Assembly (NCBI GenBank): GCA_016720825.1
Contig: JADKJV010000002.1
Coordinates: 124,001 to 188,000, forward strand
DNA: 64,000 nucleotides
From: Chitinophagaceae bacterium
GTDB lineage: Bacteria > Bacteroidota > Bacteroidia > Chitinophagales > Chitinophagaceae
Direction: 5' to 3'
Of this stretch, positions 1-8,988 are shown piece after piece. Below the pieces are notes generated by a model. It saw nothing but the letters and a program-made list of their open reading frames with translations, did not search any database and was not told the DNA's origin. The position numbers and the translations under genes were made by a program. The first letter of the stretch is position 1. Each line of letters begins with the position of its first letter.

Positions 1-354
1 CATGTGCTGATGAACCGGATGGAAATTTTTTATGAATATAATACGGCACTGATCGTCATTCCCAAATCTGATTTACTCAGGTTCAGAATCCGCACCGGTG
101 ATACAGAAGGCCTCGTCAACTATCCCCAATCCATCCAGGGAATTAAACTGGTGGCACTGGTGATTGACCGCGATGAAGAAAGAAAATGGAGTTTCCGCAG
201 CAAAGGGGATTTCGACTGTAACAAATTCGCCCGTAAATACTTTAACGGTGGCGGGCATTTTGCGGCGTCCGGTGGACACAGCGCAGATTCATTAGACCAG
301 ACCGTCCGCCGTTTTAAAGAAGTTTTGAAAGAAAACGAAGCATTACTCAAATAA
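1..354 (+). CDS. DHH-family phosphoesterase (NrnA-like), C-terminal part
   Basis: The reading frame is open from the first base of the window, so only the C-terminal end of a longer gene is present. The visible part matches the DHHA1 nucleic-acid-binding domain of bifunctional oligoribonuclease/pAp phosphatases: a stretch with ERKWSFRSKGDFD followed by the diagnostic glycine-rich GGGHFAASGG near residue 83-92. The family hydrolyses nanoRNA and 3'-phosphoadenosine 5'-phosphate in the cytoplasm; the DHH catalytic half lies upstream of the window. The FKBP lipoprotein gene follows after 14 bases, so the two are probably cotranscribed. The family call is firm; NrnA rather than another DHH/DHHA1 protein is inferred. 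Confidence 0.8.
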   Translation, partial: HVLMNRMEIFYEYNTALIVIPKSDLLRFRIRTGDTEGLVNYPQSIQGIKLVALVIDRDEERKWSFRSKGDFDCNKFARKYFNGGGHFAASGGHSADSLDQTVRRFKEVLKENEALLK

Positions 355-368
355 TAAAAAACACAATA

Positions 369-1304
369 ATGAAGACCTCAAAATTCCTCGCCGGTGCAAT
401 AGCCATTTGTATCCTGGCAGTATCCTGTAACAAAGTGAGTTACAAAAAAACACCCGGTGGCATGACTTACCAGCTGTTTGCCGGTAAAGATACCCAGCAC
501 ATTTATGCAGGGAATATCATGAAACTGAATATCAAAACCGTGATCAGAACCGGTGAGAAACATTCAGTTTATTTTACTACCGAAGGACGCATGCCTGTAT
601 TCCTGCCTGTACCTGGTTCATCCACTCCTTATGACCTGAGTGAATTATGGACCAAACTGAAAGTAGGTGACAGCCTCGTGGCTACCCAGATGATGGATAC
701 TTTCATCAAAAGAAATCCTGAACTGATCCAGCGCTTTAAAGCCGGCGACCGCATTCTGAACTATGTAAAAGTACTGGCTGTGTATACCAGCGATTCAGCA
801 GCCAATGCCGATAACATGAAAATGCAGAACGAGTGGATGAAGAATGAAGAAGCCACGATCGTTAAATACCTGGCCGATAAAAAAATCAATGCACAAAAAA
901 CACCATCCGGTGCTTATGTTGAAATGATCACCCCCGGTACAGGCCCACTCGTTGATTCAGGTAAATATGTTTCCGTAAACTATACAGGCAGAACTTTTTC
1001 AGGTGTTAAATTCGACAGCAATACTGACAGCACTTTCCAGCATGTAACACCCCTTTCATTCCAGGTGAACACCGGTGCAATGATCAAGGGTTTTGACGAA
1101 GCTATGCGCTTTATGAATGTAGGTTGTGAAACCCGCGTATATGTTCCTTCTATGCTGGGTTATGGCCCGAATCCTCCCCAGGGTTCACCCATCAAACCTT
1201 TTGAATCACTGATCTTCGACCTGAAACTTGTTGGCATCAGCGATGGTCCTGCAAGAAACCAGGCACCTGTTACACCACACGGACAACCCGGTGGCAACCA
1301 GTAA
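369..1304 (+). CDS. FKBP-type peptidyl-prolyl cis-trans isomerase lipoprotein
   Basis: A 311-residue protein with a lipoprotein signal peptide: a hydrophobic stretch ending in the lipobox LAVSC with Cys20, so it is likely anchored to a membrane facing the periplasm. Residues about 178-291 form the FKBP domain, with the typical VNYTGRTFSGVKFDSN, a MIKGFDEA stretch and the YVPSMLGYG flap, and it ends in FDLKLVGI. Such enzymes isomerise X-Pro bonds and help fold exported proteins. The first half, about residues 30-170, is a longer N-terminal region typical of Bacteroidota FKBP lipoproteins. It starts 14 bases after the DHH gene and is followed by a strong terminator. Confidence 0.9.
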   Translation: MKTSKFLAGAIAICILAVSCNKVSYKKTPGGMTYQLFAGKDTQHIYAGNIMKLNIKTVIRTGEKHSVYFTTEGRMPVFLPVPGSSTPYDLSELWTKLKVGDSLVATQMMDTFIKRNPELIQRFKAGDRILNYVKVLAVYTSDSAANADNMKMQNEWMKNEEATIVKYLADKKINAQKTPSGAYVEMITPGTGPLVDSGKYVSVNYTGRTFSGVKFDSNTDSTFQHVTPLSFQVNTGAMIKGFDEAMRFMNVGCETRVYVPSMLGYGPNPPQGSPIKPFESLIFDLKLVGISDGPARNQAPVTPHGQPGGNQ

Positions 1305-1325
1305 CACCTCCATATAACTGATTAG

Positions 1326-1355
1326 AATACCCGCCACCCGGCGGGTATTTTTTTT
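1326..1355 (+). terminator. Rho-independent terminator after FKBP gene
   Basis: A perfect 10-bp GC-rich stem (1326-1335 pairs with 1340-1349, ACCC loop) is followed by a run of T. It ends the plus-strand FKBP transcript just before the convergent folP gene. Confidence 0.85.
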
Positions 1356-2184
1356 AGGAGCCCCGTGTGAGACGGAATAAGCGGATTGCTTCCATAGCCG
1401 GTTTCACATCATGCACACGCAGGATATGAGCGCCATTGGTTAATGCAATAGTATGGAGAACAGTTGTGCCGTTCAGGGATTCTTCCGGGGTAACACCCAG
1501 TGATTTGTATATCGTTGACTTCCGCGAAACACCTATCAGGATTGGCTTCTGCAGCACAGAGAAAACTTCCAGTTCACGTATCAACCTGAAATTCTCAGGC
1601 ATCGTTTTGCCAAAACCGAATCCAGGATCAACTATAATATCACGGATACCATGCTGCTGGGCCAGTGATGTACGGTCAGATAAATAATCCAGCACATCCA
1701 GGCTGATATTTTCATAACCGGGATTGACATGCAGGTCTTCCGGGCCACCGGGTGTATGCATCAGGATATACGGTGTGCCTAATTCAGCCACTCTTTTCAT
1801 CATCTCATCATCGGCGGTACCTGCAGAAATATCATTCACCATGGAGGCACCTGCCTGCACAGCGGCTTCAGCTACCTGGCTGTGATAAGTGTCAATGGAA
1901 ATCAGGATGTCTGGAAATGCGTTATGGATAGCCTTTATACCAGGTACCACCCGTTTTAATTCATCTGCTGCTTCCATGCGCACACTGCCTGGCCTGGTAC
2001 TCTGGCCCCCGATATCAAGTATCGTTGCACCTTCACCAATCATCTGTTCAGCCGTTTCAAGCAGTCCGTCCATACCCGCTGCCCGGCTGCCGGCATAGAA
2101 GGAATCAGGCGTACAGTTGATGATCCCCATCACCACAGGATAGGTGAGCTCCCATAATTGTCCCCGGCAGTTAAGCGTAAACAT
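1354..2184 (-). CDS. folP: dihydropteroate synthase
   Basis: This enzyme condenses p-aminobenzoate with hydroxymethyl-dihydropterin diphosphate in folate synthesis and is the sulfonamide target. The 276-residue length is normal. Visible signatures are MGIINCTPDSFY near residues 19-30, the second signature ILDIGGQSTRPGS, DPGFGFGKT, and the late GVSRKS and RVHD motifs. It is transcribed divergently from DUF1599, an association common in Bacteroidota. The stop codon TAA lies within the T-run of the convergent FKBP terminator. Confidence 0.95.
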   Translation of the reverse strand: MFTLNCRGQLWELTYPVVMGIINCTPDSFYAGSRAAGMDGLLETAEQMIGEGATILDIGGQSTRPGSVRMEAADELKRVVPGIKAIHNAFPDILISIDTYHSQVAEAAVQAGASMVNDISAGTADDEMMKRVAELGTPYILMHTPGGPEDLHVNPGYENISLDVLDYLSDRTSLAQQHGIRDIIVDPGFGFGKTMPENFRLIRELEVFSVLQKPILIGVSRKSTIYKSLGVTPEESLNGTTVLHTIALTNGAHILRVHDVKPAMEAIRLFRLTRGS

Positions 2185-2197
2185 GGAATGAGTTTGT

Positions 2198-2205
2198 TAT
2201 TTTTG
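2198..2205 (+). promoter_or_regulatory. TAnnTTTG promoter box for the DUF1599 operon
   Basis: TATTTTTG matches the Bacteroidota -7 consensus exactly. By the spacing seen at rnpB, transcription would start near 2211. No clear -33 element was found. Confidence 0.6.
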
Positions 2206-2278
2206 ACGCTAAGATAGAAAACTTAAACCGGGGATGTCCGGGAACCTGATTTCCCGAATCCCTTTTATGATTCATACC

Positions 2279-2809
2279 ATGTCGAATACCAACCAGCAAT
2301 ATGATTCCGTAATCGCATCCTGTAAAGATATTTTCCTGAAAAAAGCCCGTGACTACGGAACCGCCTGGCGGGTACTTCGGACCATCTCGATTGTTGACCA
2401 GGTTTTCATCAAAGCACAGCGAATACGCACCATCCAGGAGAAAAAACAACAGCGGGTGGCGGATGATATCACGGCTGAATTCAAAGGGATCATAAACTAT
2501 GCTGTCATTGGCCTTATCCAGCTTGAATTACCCGCCGATTCACCGGAAGAACTGGATCCCGAAAATGTATCTTCCATGTACGACCGCCATGTGGCAGTCG
2601 CCAAAAAAGTTATGGAAGATAAAAACCATGATTACGGGGAAGCCTGGCGCAGCATGAGCCAGGAAAGTTTTGCCGACCTGATCCTGATGAAACTGCAACG
2701 AATCCGCCAGATCCTGGCGAATGATGGTAAAACCGTAATCAGTGAAGGCATTGATGCCAATTACCACGACATTATTAATTATTCCGTTTTCGCCTTAATA
2801 TTGATGTAA
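2279..2809 (+). CDS. DUF1599 domain protein
   Basis: A 176-residue protein of the Bacteroidota family DUF1599. Two similar halves are visible: each contains KKARDYGTAWR or KNHDYGEAWRSM followed by a KxQRIR motif and an IINYxVxxLI segment, so the protein looks like an internal duplication. The function is not known to me; the alpha-helical pattern resembles nucleotide-pyrophosphatase-like folds, but that is only an impression. The start at 2279 (MSNTNQQYDS) was preferred because the family normally begins there; in-frame ATGs at 2234 and 2267 would add up to 15 residues. The gene ends one base before the next start, forming an operon with the BT_3928 protein and ABC permease. Confidence 0.85.
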   Translation: MSNTNQQYDSVIASCKDIFLKKARDYGTAWRVLRTISIVDQVFIKAQRIRTIQEKKQQRVADDITAEFKGIINYAVIGLIQLELPADSPEELDPENVSSMYDRHVAVAKKVMEDKNHDYGEAWRSMSQESFADLILMKLQRIRQILANDGKTVISEGIDANYHDIINYSVFALILM

Positions 2810-2810
2810 T

Positions 2811-3992
2811 ATGAAACCAGCGGTGCAAATCTCACGGGTATTGGTGGGCGTCCTGTTTATTTTTTCAGGACTGATTAAAGCCAATGACCCGCTCGGACTC
2901 AGCTATAAAATGCAGGAGTTTTTTGACCTCTGGGGGTTGAGCCGCTTCGACGATTATACCTTGTTCATGTCGGTATTGATGAACGCCTTTGAAATCATAG
3001 CCGGTTTTGCCTTGCTAGTTGGCTGGCGGATCAAACTGTTCAGCTGGCTGTTACTGATCCTGATTGTCTTCTTTACTTTCCTCACCGGATATGCTTATCT
3101 CTCCGGTAAATTCAAAAGCTGCGGCTGTTTTGGTGATTGCATCCCCATTACACCGGGCACTTCGTTTGTGAAAGATCTGATCCTGCTTGTACTGATTGCC
3201 TTTTTATTCTGGCAGCGTGATAAAATCAAACCCATTTTTGGCCCGAAGGTCTCCATGGCCACGATGTTCGGGTTTACCGTATTCGCATTTGGTATACAAT
3301 GGTACACGCTCAGTTACCTGCCCGTGGCAGATTGCCTCGCATTCAAAAAAGGGAATAATATCAAAGAGAAAATGCAGATCCCACCAGGCGCCCGTCCCGA
3401 CAGTTTCGCCATCCGTTTTGTTTATGAAAAAGGGGGGAAGCAGTTTGAATTTGCATCCACTGAACTGCCTTCTGATCTGGCTACTTATAAATTTGTCAGC
3501 CGCGTTGATAAACTCATCCGCAAGGGCAATGCAGAACCTGCCATCCGTGGTTTTGTACTGAGCGGTATAACGGATGAAGATTCCACCCAGATCGTTTTAA
3601 GCCAGCCTGCAGCATTGATTATTTTCTGTGAAGACTTTTCTGTACCCGTTTCCAAATGGGAAAAATCGTTCGCTGAAGTTTACGAAAAAGTGAAAACAAA
3701 AAACATTCCCGTGTATATGGTTACCGGCAGACCGGATGAGGCTGCGAAAAGCATAACGGGAAAATCTTTCTCAGGCATACAGGTGCTGAAATGTGATATT
3801 ACGGCTATCCGTACTGCGGCCAGGACGAATCCCTGTATTTACCTGCTGAAGAACGGAACGATAGAAGGGAAATGGAGTTATCACCGGATGGGTGCAGTGA
3901 AATCGGAAATTGAAAAACTGAGCGCCCTGCCTGCCGCATCCACGGAAATACCTGACCCGGTGATGATACCCGATACGCTGAATCATGATTAA
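2811..3992 (+). CDS. BT_3928 family (DoxX/MauE-like) membrane protein
   Basis: A 393-residue protein. The first about 145 residues contain four hydrophobic segments and the cysteine motif CGCFGDC, typical of MauE/DoxX-like membrane proteins named BT_3928 in Bacteroidota. A fifth hydrophobic segment follows near 150, then a soluble domain of about 230 residues whose final part (PVYMVTGRPDEA, CIYLLKNGTIEGKW) resembles a thioredoxin-like fold without a CxxC pair. The cysteines suggest a link to thiol redox or quinone reactions, but the function is not established. It sits one base after DUF1599 and overlaps the permease gene by 8 bases. In many relatives tpiA follows; here it does not. Confidence 0.85.
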   Translation: MKPAVQISRVLVGVLFIFSGLIKANDPLGLSYKMQEFFDLWGLSRFDDYTLFMSVLMNAFEIIAGFALLVGWRIKLFSWLLLILIVFFTFLTGYAYLSGKFKSCGCFGDCIPITPGTSFVKDLILLVLIAFLFWQRDKIKPIFGPKVSMATMFGFTVFAFGIQWYTLSYLPVADCLAFKKGNNIKEKMQIPPGARPDSFAIRFVYEKGGKQFEFASTELPSDLATYKFVSRVDKLIRKGNAEPAIRGFVLSGITDEDSTQIVLSQPAALIIFCEDFSVPVSKWEKSFAEVYEKVKTKNIPVYMVTGRPDEAAKSITGKSFSGIQVLKCDITAIRTAARTNPCIYLLKNGTIEGKWSYHRMGAVKSEIEKLSALPAASTEIPDPVMIPDTLNHD

Positions 3993-5049
3993 ATATATTG
4001 TCCGGAAATTATTGTACGGTATCCTGGTGATGCTGGGGGTAATCACCCTGGTATTCTTTTTATTCCAGGGATTCGGCGATCCGGCCAGGATTGTTGCAGG
4101 GCAATCGAGTGATTCAGCCACCCAGGCCAATATCCGCAAGGAATTATACCTGGTCAATGATCAGGGAGAAAAAATCCCCCGCTTTAAACAATTCCTGTAC
4201 TACCTCAACGATATTTCACCGGTTTGTTTCCATAGCAAGGCAGACATCGAAAAAAAACACCTTCGCGGTTTATTCATTGGCGGTGAAACAAAATTCGGTT
4301 TGAAAATCCCTTACCTGCGCAGTTCATACCAAACCAAAAGACCAGTATGGAATATACTGATGCAGGCACTGCCCGGCACCATCATGCTCGCACTCGCTGC
4401 TATGATGATTGCAGTAGCCATTGGCATCCCATTGGGAGTAATGGCAGCTGTAAAACAAAATACCTGGATGGATACCTCTGCCATCTTTTCCAGCATTGTG
4501 GGTATTTCAGCGCCCTCTTTTTTCATGGGTATCATCATCGCTTATGTATTTGGGTTTGTGCTCACCAGCTGGACAGGCCTGCACATTTCCGGTAACTGGT
4601 TTGTGATTGATGAAGAAGGACACCGCCGGCTGACACTGCAAAACCTGATACTACCCGCTGTAACTTTAGGGATAAGACCGCTTGCCATCATTACACAGTT
4701 AACGAGGAGTTCCATGCTTGATGTTCTCGACCAGGATTATATCCGAACCGCTTATGCCAAAGGACTTGGTAAAAGACAGGTAATCTGGAACCATGGTTTA
4801 CGCAACGCATTGAATCCGGTTATCACCGCTATCACCGGCTGGTTCGCAGAATTACTTGCAGGTGCATTTTTTGTGGAATATATTTTTGGCTGGCAGGGGA
4901 TCGGTAAAGTAACGGTGGATGCACTGGAAAAACTCGACTATCCCGTAGTGATGGGTTCTGTGCTGATTGCCGCAGCATTTTTTATCCTCATAAATATCCT
5001 GGCTGACCTGCTCTACGGCTGGGTGGATCCGCGGGTGCGCATCCGCTGA
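3985..5049 (+). CDS. ABC transporter permease, DppB/OppB type
   Basis: A 354-residue inner-membrane permease of the peptide/nickel class. It has the characteristic first helix YIVRKLLYGILVMLGVI, a soluble insert of about 90 residues, then five hydrophobic segments with the EAA-like loop near residues 245-265 (RTAYAKGLGKRQVIWNHGLRN) and the family ending YPVVMGSVL...YGWVDPRVRI. It would pair with a DppC-type permease and ATPases to import oligopeptides or related solutes. None of these partners is adjacent, so the transporter is completed elsewhere. The ATG overlaps the preceding gene by 8 bases, and the TGA stop directly abuts the convergent DUF721 gene. Confidence 0.85.
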   Translation: MIKYIVRKLLYGILVMLGVITLVFFLFQGFGDPARIVAGQSSDSATQANIRKELYLVNDQGEKIPRFKQFLYYLNDISPVCFHSKADIEKKHLRGLFIGGETKFGLKIPYLRSSYQTKRPVWNILMQALPGTIMLALAAMMIAVAIGIPLGVMAAVKQNTWMDTSAIFSSIVGISAPSFFMGIIIAYVFGFVLTSWTGLHISGNWFVIDEEGHRRLTLQNLILPAVTLGIRPLAIITQLTRSSMLDVLDQDYIRTAYAKGLGKRQVIWNHGLRNALNPVITAITGWFAELLAGAFFVEYIFGWQGIGKVTVDALEKLDYPVVMGSVLIAAAFFILINILADLLYGWVDPRVRIR

Positions 5050-5331
5050 TTACTGGATAATCACTTCTTTGATCACCTGCTGTTTCAGCGCCTCATTCAC
5101 CCGCTGCCTGATTTTATCTTTCTGGTACATCAGTTCATTTTTCAAAGGAGCCACCGATGTTGTGATAATGAGTTTATCACCGATAATCTGGAGTTTGTCA
5201 GTATAACGGGCAATGGTTTTACCCATCAGTGCTTCCCAGATATCACTGATCTGCAACGCCTGAATATCTCCTTTGATCCTGCTTTGTGCCAGGAACTGCT
5301 GCATGGCTTCACTTATAGAGTATTCACCCAT
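5050..5331 (-). CDS. DUF721 domain protein (DciA-like)
   Basis: A 93-residue protein with the DUF721 pattern: SISEAMQQFLAQ, a conserved tryptophan in ISDIWEALMG, then YTDKLQIIGDKLIITTS and SVAPLKNELMYQKDKIRQRVNEAL. The family includes the helicase-loader DciA, which acts on the replicative helicase. It follows recF on the same strand, an arrangement seen in many bacteria near replication genes. The 187-base gap between them is filled by short-period repeats. It shares no intergenic base with the convergent permease gene. Confidence 0.85.
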   Translation of the reverse strand: MGEYSISEAMQQFLAQSRIKGDIQALQISDIWEALMGKTIARYTDKLQIIGDKLIITTSVAPLKNELMYQKDKIRQRVNEALKQQVIKEVIIQ

Positions 5332-5350
5332 ACTGTAAAATTAAACTTAT

Positions 5351-5442
5351 CAAATCCCAAAATCCAAAATCCAATCCCGATAGCTAAACACTACAACGAT
5401 TAGGAGTTTGGCCCGATTTGGGATTGGAATTTGGATTTTTGT
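5351..5442. repeat. Inverted pair of heptamer arrays upstream of DUF721
   Basis: Positions 5351-5378 hold four units of the CAAAATC type; 5415-5442 hold the reverse-complementary GATTTGG type. The two arms can pair into an imperfect hairpin with a loop of about 36 bases. Period is 7 with substitutions. Confidence 0.75.
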
Positions 5443-5472
5443 TAATTCAGTTATCGTTTTGCTTTCGGGTTA

Positions 5473-5521
5473 TTTTTGACTTTTTACTTTTGAATTTTGA
5501 GTTTCGACTTTTAAGTATCTA
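5473..5521 (-). repeat. Heptamer array starting at recF stop codon
   Basis: Seven 7-base steps (for example CTTTTGA, ATTTTGA on the plus strand) run without gap into the recF TAG stop at 5519-5521. The array therefore forms the start of the recF 3' untranslated region. Confidence 0.75.
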
Positions 5522-6599
5522 CAATTTAAGCAACTGAAACTCACACCCCAGCGCTTTCAAATGCCTGTTCAGCCTCTCCTCATGCGTATCTGTTATAAAA
5601 ACCTGTCCTTTATTCTCCACACAAACCTTACGCAGCAGGTTCATAATCCGGTCTTCATCCAGTTTTTCAAAAACATCATCCAGCAGCAGCAGGGGAGGGA
5701 ATCCTTTTTCTTTCTGCAGCACTTCTAGTTCGGCCAGTTTCATGGCAAAGAGCAGGCTTTTACGCTGGCCCTGTGATGCAATCATGCGGAAAGCTTGTCC
5801 GTTCAGCTGCATGTCTATTTCATCCCGATGCACGCCGGAAAGTGTACGTTGTGCAGCAATATCCTTTGCGCGGCCGGCTAACAGCACTTCTTTCATCGTC
5901 TGGTGAAACAATGAACTTTCATAACTCAGACTTACTTCTTCCGGTTGTTTTGAAATGGATTGGTATAACTGGGCGATCTGTACAAGCAGTGCTTTGGTGA
6001 AATCACGGCGCCGTGAAAAAATCCGGTCACCCGGACCTGACAGTTGTTCATCAATCACATCCAGCAGGGAATAGTCCGGCCGGCTGGTTTCAGACATGGA
6101 TTTCAACAGTGAATTCCGCTGATCAATAAGTTTCCGGTACCGGATCAGGTCCTGCAGGAAAACCGGATCCATCTGGGAAATGAGGGTATCGAGGTAATTC
6201 CGCCTTTCCCGGCTGTCGCCCGTGATGAGTTCTGCGTCATCAGGGGCGATCACCACACAGGGGTAGCGGCCGATATGTGATGAAAAACGGTCATAAGCGC
6301 TGTCGTTCACCGAAAACTCCTTTTGCCTGTTTCCTGACCACACAAACCGCTTTTTCAGGCTGGCCGTTGTAGTTAAGAAAGCCTTCAATCCGGAATCCCT
6401 GCTGTCCCTGGCGGACGTTGTTTTGATCCGTCCGGGTGAAGTAACTCCGTGTAAAGCAGCAGTAATGGATAGCATCCAGGAGGTTGGTCTTGCCCGCACC
6501 ATTCTTGCCATAAATGCCAGTAATACGCTCAGTGAACCTGAAGCTGGCTTCCTGGTAATTCTTGAACTGGAAAACTGATATTTGGCTGAGGCGGAGCAT
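5519..6599 (-). CDS. recF: DNA replication and repair protein RecF (frameshifted)
   Basis: RecF is an SMC-like ATPase that loads RecA at single-stranded gaps with RecO and RecR. The N-terminal part (from 6599) has LRLSQISVFQFKNYQ and the Walker A GKNGAGKTNLLDAIHY. The C-terminal part has HIGRYPCVVIAPDDAELI, the ABC signature ASQGQRKSLLFAMKLAE and Walker B LLLLDDVFEKLD, followed by ITDTHEERL. The two parts lie in different frames: one extra base in the T4 run at 6321-6324 breaks the frame between VCVVRKQAK and EFSVNDSAYD. All motifs are intact on both sides, so a sequencing error is more likely than a dead gene. Length after repair, about 360 residues, is normal. Confidence 0.9.
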
Positions 6600-6715
6600 G
6601 GAACTGCAAGATAAGGGCTTTCCCAGGGCCCTGATCCTGCCAAGTGCCGTAAATTTCAGGGAGTTGTGCCTAAAAATAACAGGCCTTTAAAAACCATTAC
6701 TTGGCAACTTTCCCT

Positions 6716-6723
6716 TATTTTTG
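6716..6723 (+). promoter_or_regulatory. TAnnTTTG promoter box for pdhA
   Basis: TATTTTTG lies 19 bases upstream of the GTG start of pdhA, giving a predicted leader of about 14 bases. TTGG at 6701 is closer than the usual -33 element. Confidence 0.6.
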
Positions 6724-6742
6724 CGGCTCAAAATTTTAGCCG

Positions 6743-7738
6743 GTGTCAACCCGATTTTCTAAAGAAACCTACCTCTACTGGTACGAACTTATGCAGCTGA
6801 TTCGCCAGTTTGAACTGATGGCGGAAGAGAAATATAAAATGGATGGCAAGATCCGTGGTTTTTTCCATGCCTATATCGGCCAGGAAGCGATTGCGGCCGG
6901 TTGTATTACGGCAACCCGTCCGGAAGACCTTTTCATCACGGCTTACCGTGATCACGGACTGGCTATTGCAAAAGGCGTTTCAGTAAACAGCTGTATGGCT
7001 GAGTTATACGGAAAAATAACAGGCAATGCGAAAGGCAAAGGCGGAAGTATGCACTTCTTCGGAAAAGAAGTAGGCTTCTTCGGTGGCCATGGTATTGTGG
7101 GCGCACAGATTGGTACCGGTGCAGGTCTTGCTTTTGCTGAGCAATACCGCGGTACGGAGAATGTAGTGCTTTGTTTCTTTGGTGATGGTGCTGCCCGCCA
7201 GGGAATGCTGCATGAAACCTTTAACCTGGCAATGCTTTGGAAGCTGCCGGTTATTTTCATTTGTGAGAATAATAACTACGCGATGGGTACTTCGGTAGAA
7301 CGTACCTCTAACGTGATTGATATTTACAAACTGGCTGATGCATACGAAATGCCCGCTGATACGATCGACGGCATGAGTGCAGAAGCAGTACATGACGGTG
7401 TAGGCCGTGCCGTGAAGAGAGCCCGTGAAAAAGGCGGACCCACACTGCTTGAAATTAAGACCTACCGCTACAAAGGCCATTCCATCAGCGATCCCCAGAA
7501 ATACAGGACTAAAGATGAAGTGGAAGAGTACAAGAGCAAGGATCCGATCCAGCAGGTGTTACATATCATCCTGGAAAACAATTTTGCAACACAGGAAGAA
7601 ATCAATGCCATCAACCAGCGTGTGGATGGATTTGTGGATGAGTCAGTGAAATTCGCGGAAAGCAGTGCCTGGCCGGATGACAGTGAAGTACTGAAGGATG
7701 TTTATATGGACCAGAATTATCCTTTTATTACAGACTAA
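6743..7738 (+). CDS. pdhA: pyruvate dehydrogenase E1 component, alpha subunit
   Basis: This is the thiamine diphosphate-binding alpha subunit of the E1 component that decarboxylates pyruvate to feed acetyl-CoA synthesis. The 331-residue length is normal. It shows the FFHAYIGQEAIAAGC start, AYRDHGLAIAKG, the KGGSMHFF segment and the ThDP motif GDGAARQG ending in a conserved asparagine (FICENNNYAMGTS). The YKGHSISDPQKYRT phosphorylation-loop region follows. The start is GTG at 6743, supported by the promoter box and the first residues. The beta subunit and E2 are not adjacent. It interrupts the recF to TPR/ribH neighbourhood that many Bacteroidota share. Confidence 0.95.
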   Translation: MSTRFSKETYLYWYELMQLIRQFELMAEEKYKMDGKIRGFFHAYIGQEAIAAGCITATRPEDLFITAYRDHGLAIAKGVSVNSCMAELYGKITGNAKGKGGSMHFFGKEVGFFGGHGIVGAQIGTGAGLAFAEQYRGTENVVLCFFGDGAARQGMLHETFNLAMLWKLPVIFICENNNYAMGTSVERTSNVIDIYKLADAYEMPADTIDGMSAEAVHDGVGRAVKRAREKGGPTLLEIKTYRYKGHSISDPQKYRTKDEVEEYKSKDPIQQVLHIILENNFATQEEINAINQRVDGFVDESVKFAESSAWPDDSEVLKDVYMDQNYPFITD

Positions 7739-7779
7739 GTATAACCAACATATTTACACAAACAACCTAACAGAAGATT

Positions 7780-8466
7780 ATGGCAGATAAGAACCTGCAA
7801 GACATGGAAAGCCACGAAGTGGTGATTGCAAAAGCAAAGGATTTCTGGACAAGATTCAGCAAACCCATTGTTATCATTTCCACCCTGGTGATTGTCGGCG
7901 GCGGTGGCTGGTATGCTTACAATAACTTTGTAAAGAAACCCAAAGAGAAAAAAGCCACGAACGAAATGTTCAAAGCTGAATATTACTACCGCGTGGATTC
8001 TGTGAACCTCGCCCTGAACGGTGATGGTGCTAACCCCGGTTTCCTCAAGATCATTGAGAAATACGGCAGTACACCTGCCGGCAACCTGGCGCATTATTAC
8101 GCCGGCGTTTGTTATATCAAACTCAATGAGAATGATAAAGCAATCAGCCAGCTGAAAAAATTCAGCACTGGTTCAAAACCTGTCCAGGCCCATGCCTGGA
8201 AACTGATGGCTGATGCCTATGCTGATCTTGGTAAAAATGATGATGCCCTTTCTTACTACAAGAAAGCTGCTTATCATTTTGAAAAAGACCAGACTGCTGC
8301 TGCTGAATACCTGTTTGACGGGGCTTACCTCGCAGACCGTGTCATGAAGAACAGCAAAGTAGCTATTGAGCTGTACAAAGAAGTAAAAGATAAATTCCCC
8401 GGTACCCAACAGGCGCTGATGGCTGAAAACTATCTGGCTCAATTGGGTGTTTATAATATTGAGTGA
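7780..8466 (+). CDS. Membrane-anchored tetratricopeptide repeat protein
   Basis: A 228-residue protein with a short cytoplasmic start, one transmembrane segment at about residues 30-47 (PIVIISTLVIVGGGGWYAY), and a periplasmic or outer-facing region with two to three TPR-like helix pairs (GNLAHYYAGVCYIKL, AHAWKLMADAYADLGKNDDALSYYKKAA). It resembles the YfgM-type ancillary proteins of envelope biogenesis, but a specific role is not established. It ends two bases before the ribH ATG. A TPR gene upstream of ribH is conserved in Bacteroidota, so cotranscription is likely. Confidence 0.85.
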   Translation: MADKNLQDMESHEVVIAKAKDFWTRFSKPIVIISTLVIVGGGGWYAYNNFVKKPKEKKATNEMFKAEYYYRVDSVNLALNGDGANPGFLKIIEKYGSTPAGNLAHYYAGVCYIKLNENDKAISQLKKFSTGSKPVQAHAWKLMADAYADLGKNDDALSYYKKAAYHFEKDQTAAAEYLFDGAYLADRVMKNSKVAIELYKEVKDKFPGTQQALMAENYLAQLGVYNIE

Positions 8467-8467
8467 T

Positions 8468-8968
8468 ATGGCTGATGTGAAAAAAAGTAAAATTTTCCAG
8501 CAATCCACAGGCATCCCCGCAAAGGATGCCTGCATTGTTCTGGTCAAGACCGAATGGAACCATGCCATCACGGATGAACTGGAAAAAGGTGCCCGTCGCA
8601 TCCTTGAAGCTGCCGGCGTAAAAAAAATCATTACTTACACAGTCCCCGGTGCTGTTGAAATCCCTTTCACCATTAAAGCCACCTGGGATCACAGTAAAAA
8701 GAAAAACCGCCCCGATGCATTTATCGCACTCGGCTGCGTAATCAGGGGTGGCACACCGCATTTTGAGTATGTTTGTAAAGTAGTAACAGAAGGTGTAACA
8801 CAGCTGAACCTGCAATTACCGGTGCCGGTAATTTTCGGGGTGCTGACTGTTGAAAACGAAAGACAGGCCAATGAAAGACTGGGAGGCGTACATGGCCATA
8901 AAGGGGAGGAGGCAGGCCAGACTGCTTTGAAAATGATCGCACTGCTTGAATCTATAAAAAAAGATTAA
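8468..8968 (+). CDS. ribH: 6,7-dimethyl-8-ribityllumazine synthase
   Basis: This is the penultimate enzyme of riboflavin synthesis, joining the pyrimidine intermediate with dihydroxybutanone phosphate; it normally assembles as pentamers or 60-mers. The 166-residue length is normal. Signatures are VPGAVEIPFTIKA, IALGCVIRGGTPHFEYVCKVV and the VIFGVLTVENERQANERLGG segment with the GHKGEEAG close. The ATG at 8468 follows the TPR stop by one base; an upstream in-frame start would overlap that gene and is less likely. No FMN riboswitch is visible, as expected inside an operon. Confidence 0.95.
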   Translation: MADVKKSKIFQQSTGIPAKDACIVLVKTEWNHAITDELEKGARRILEAAGVKKIITYTVPGAVEIPFTIKATWDHSKKKNRPDAFIALGCVIRGGTPHFEYVCKVVTEGVTQLNLQLPVPVIFGVLTVENERQANERLGGVHGHKGEEAGQTALKMIALLESIKKD

Positions 8969-8988
8969 TACCGAACAAGTAACCGCAT

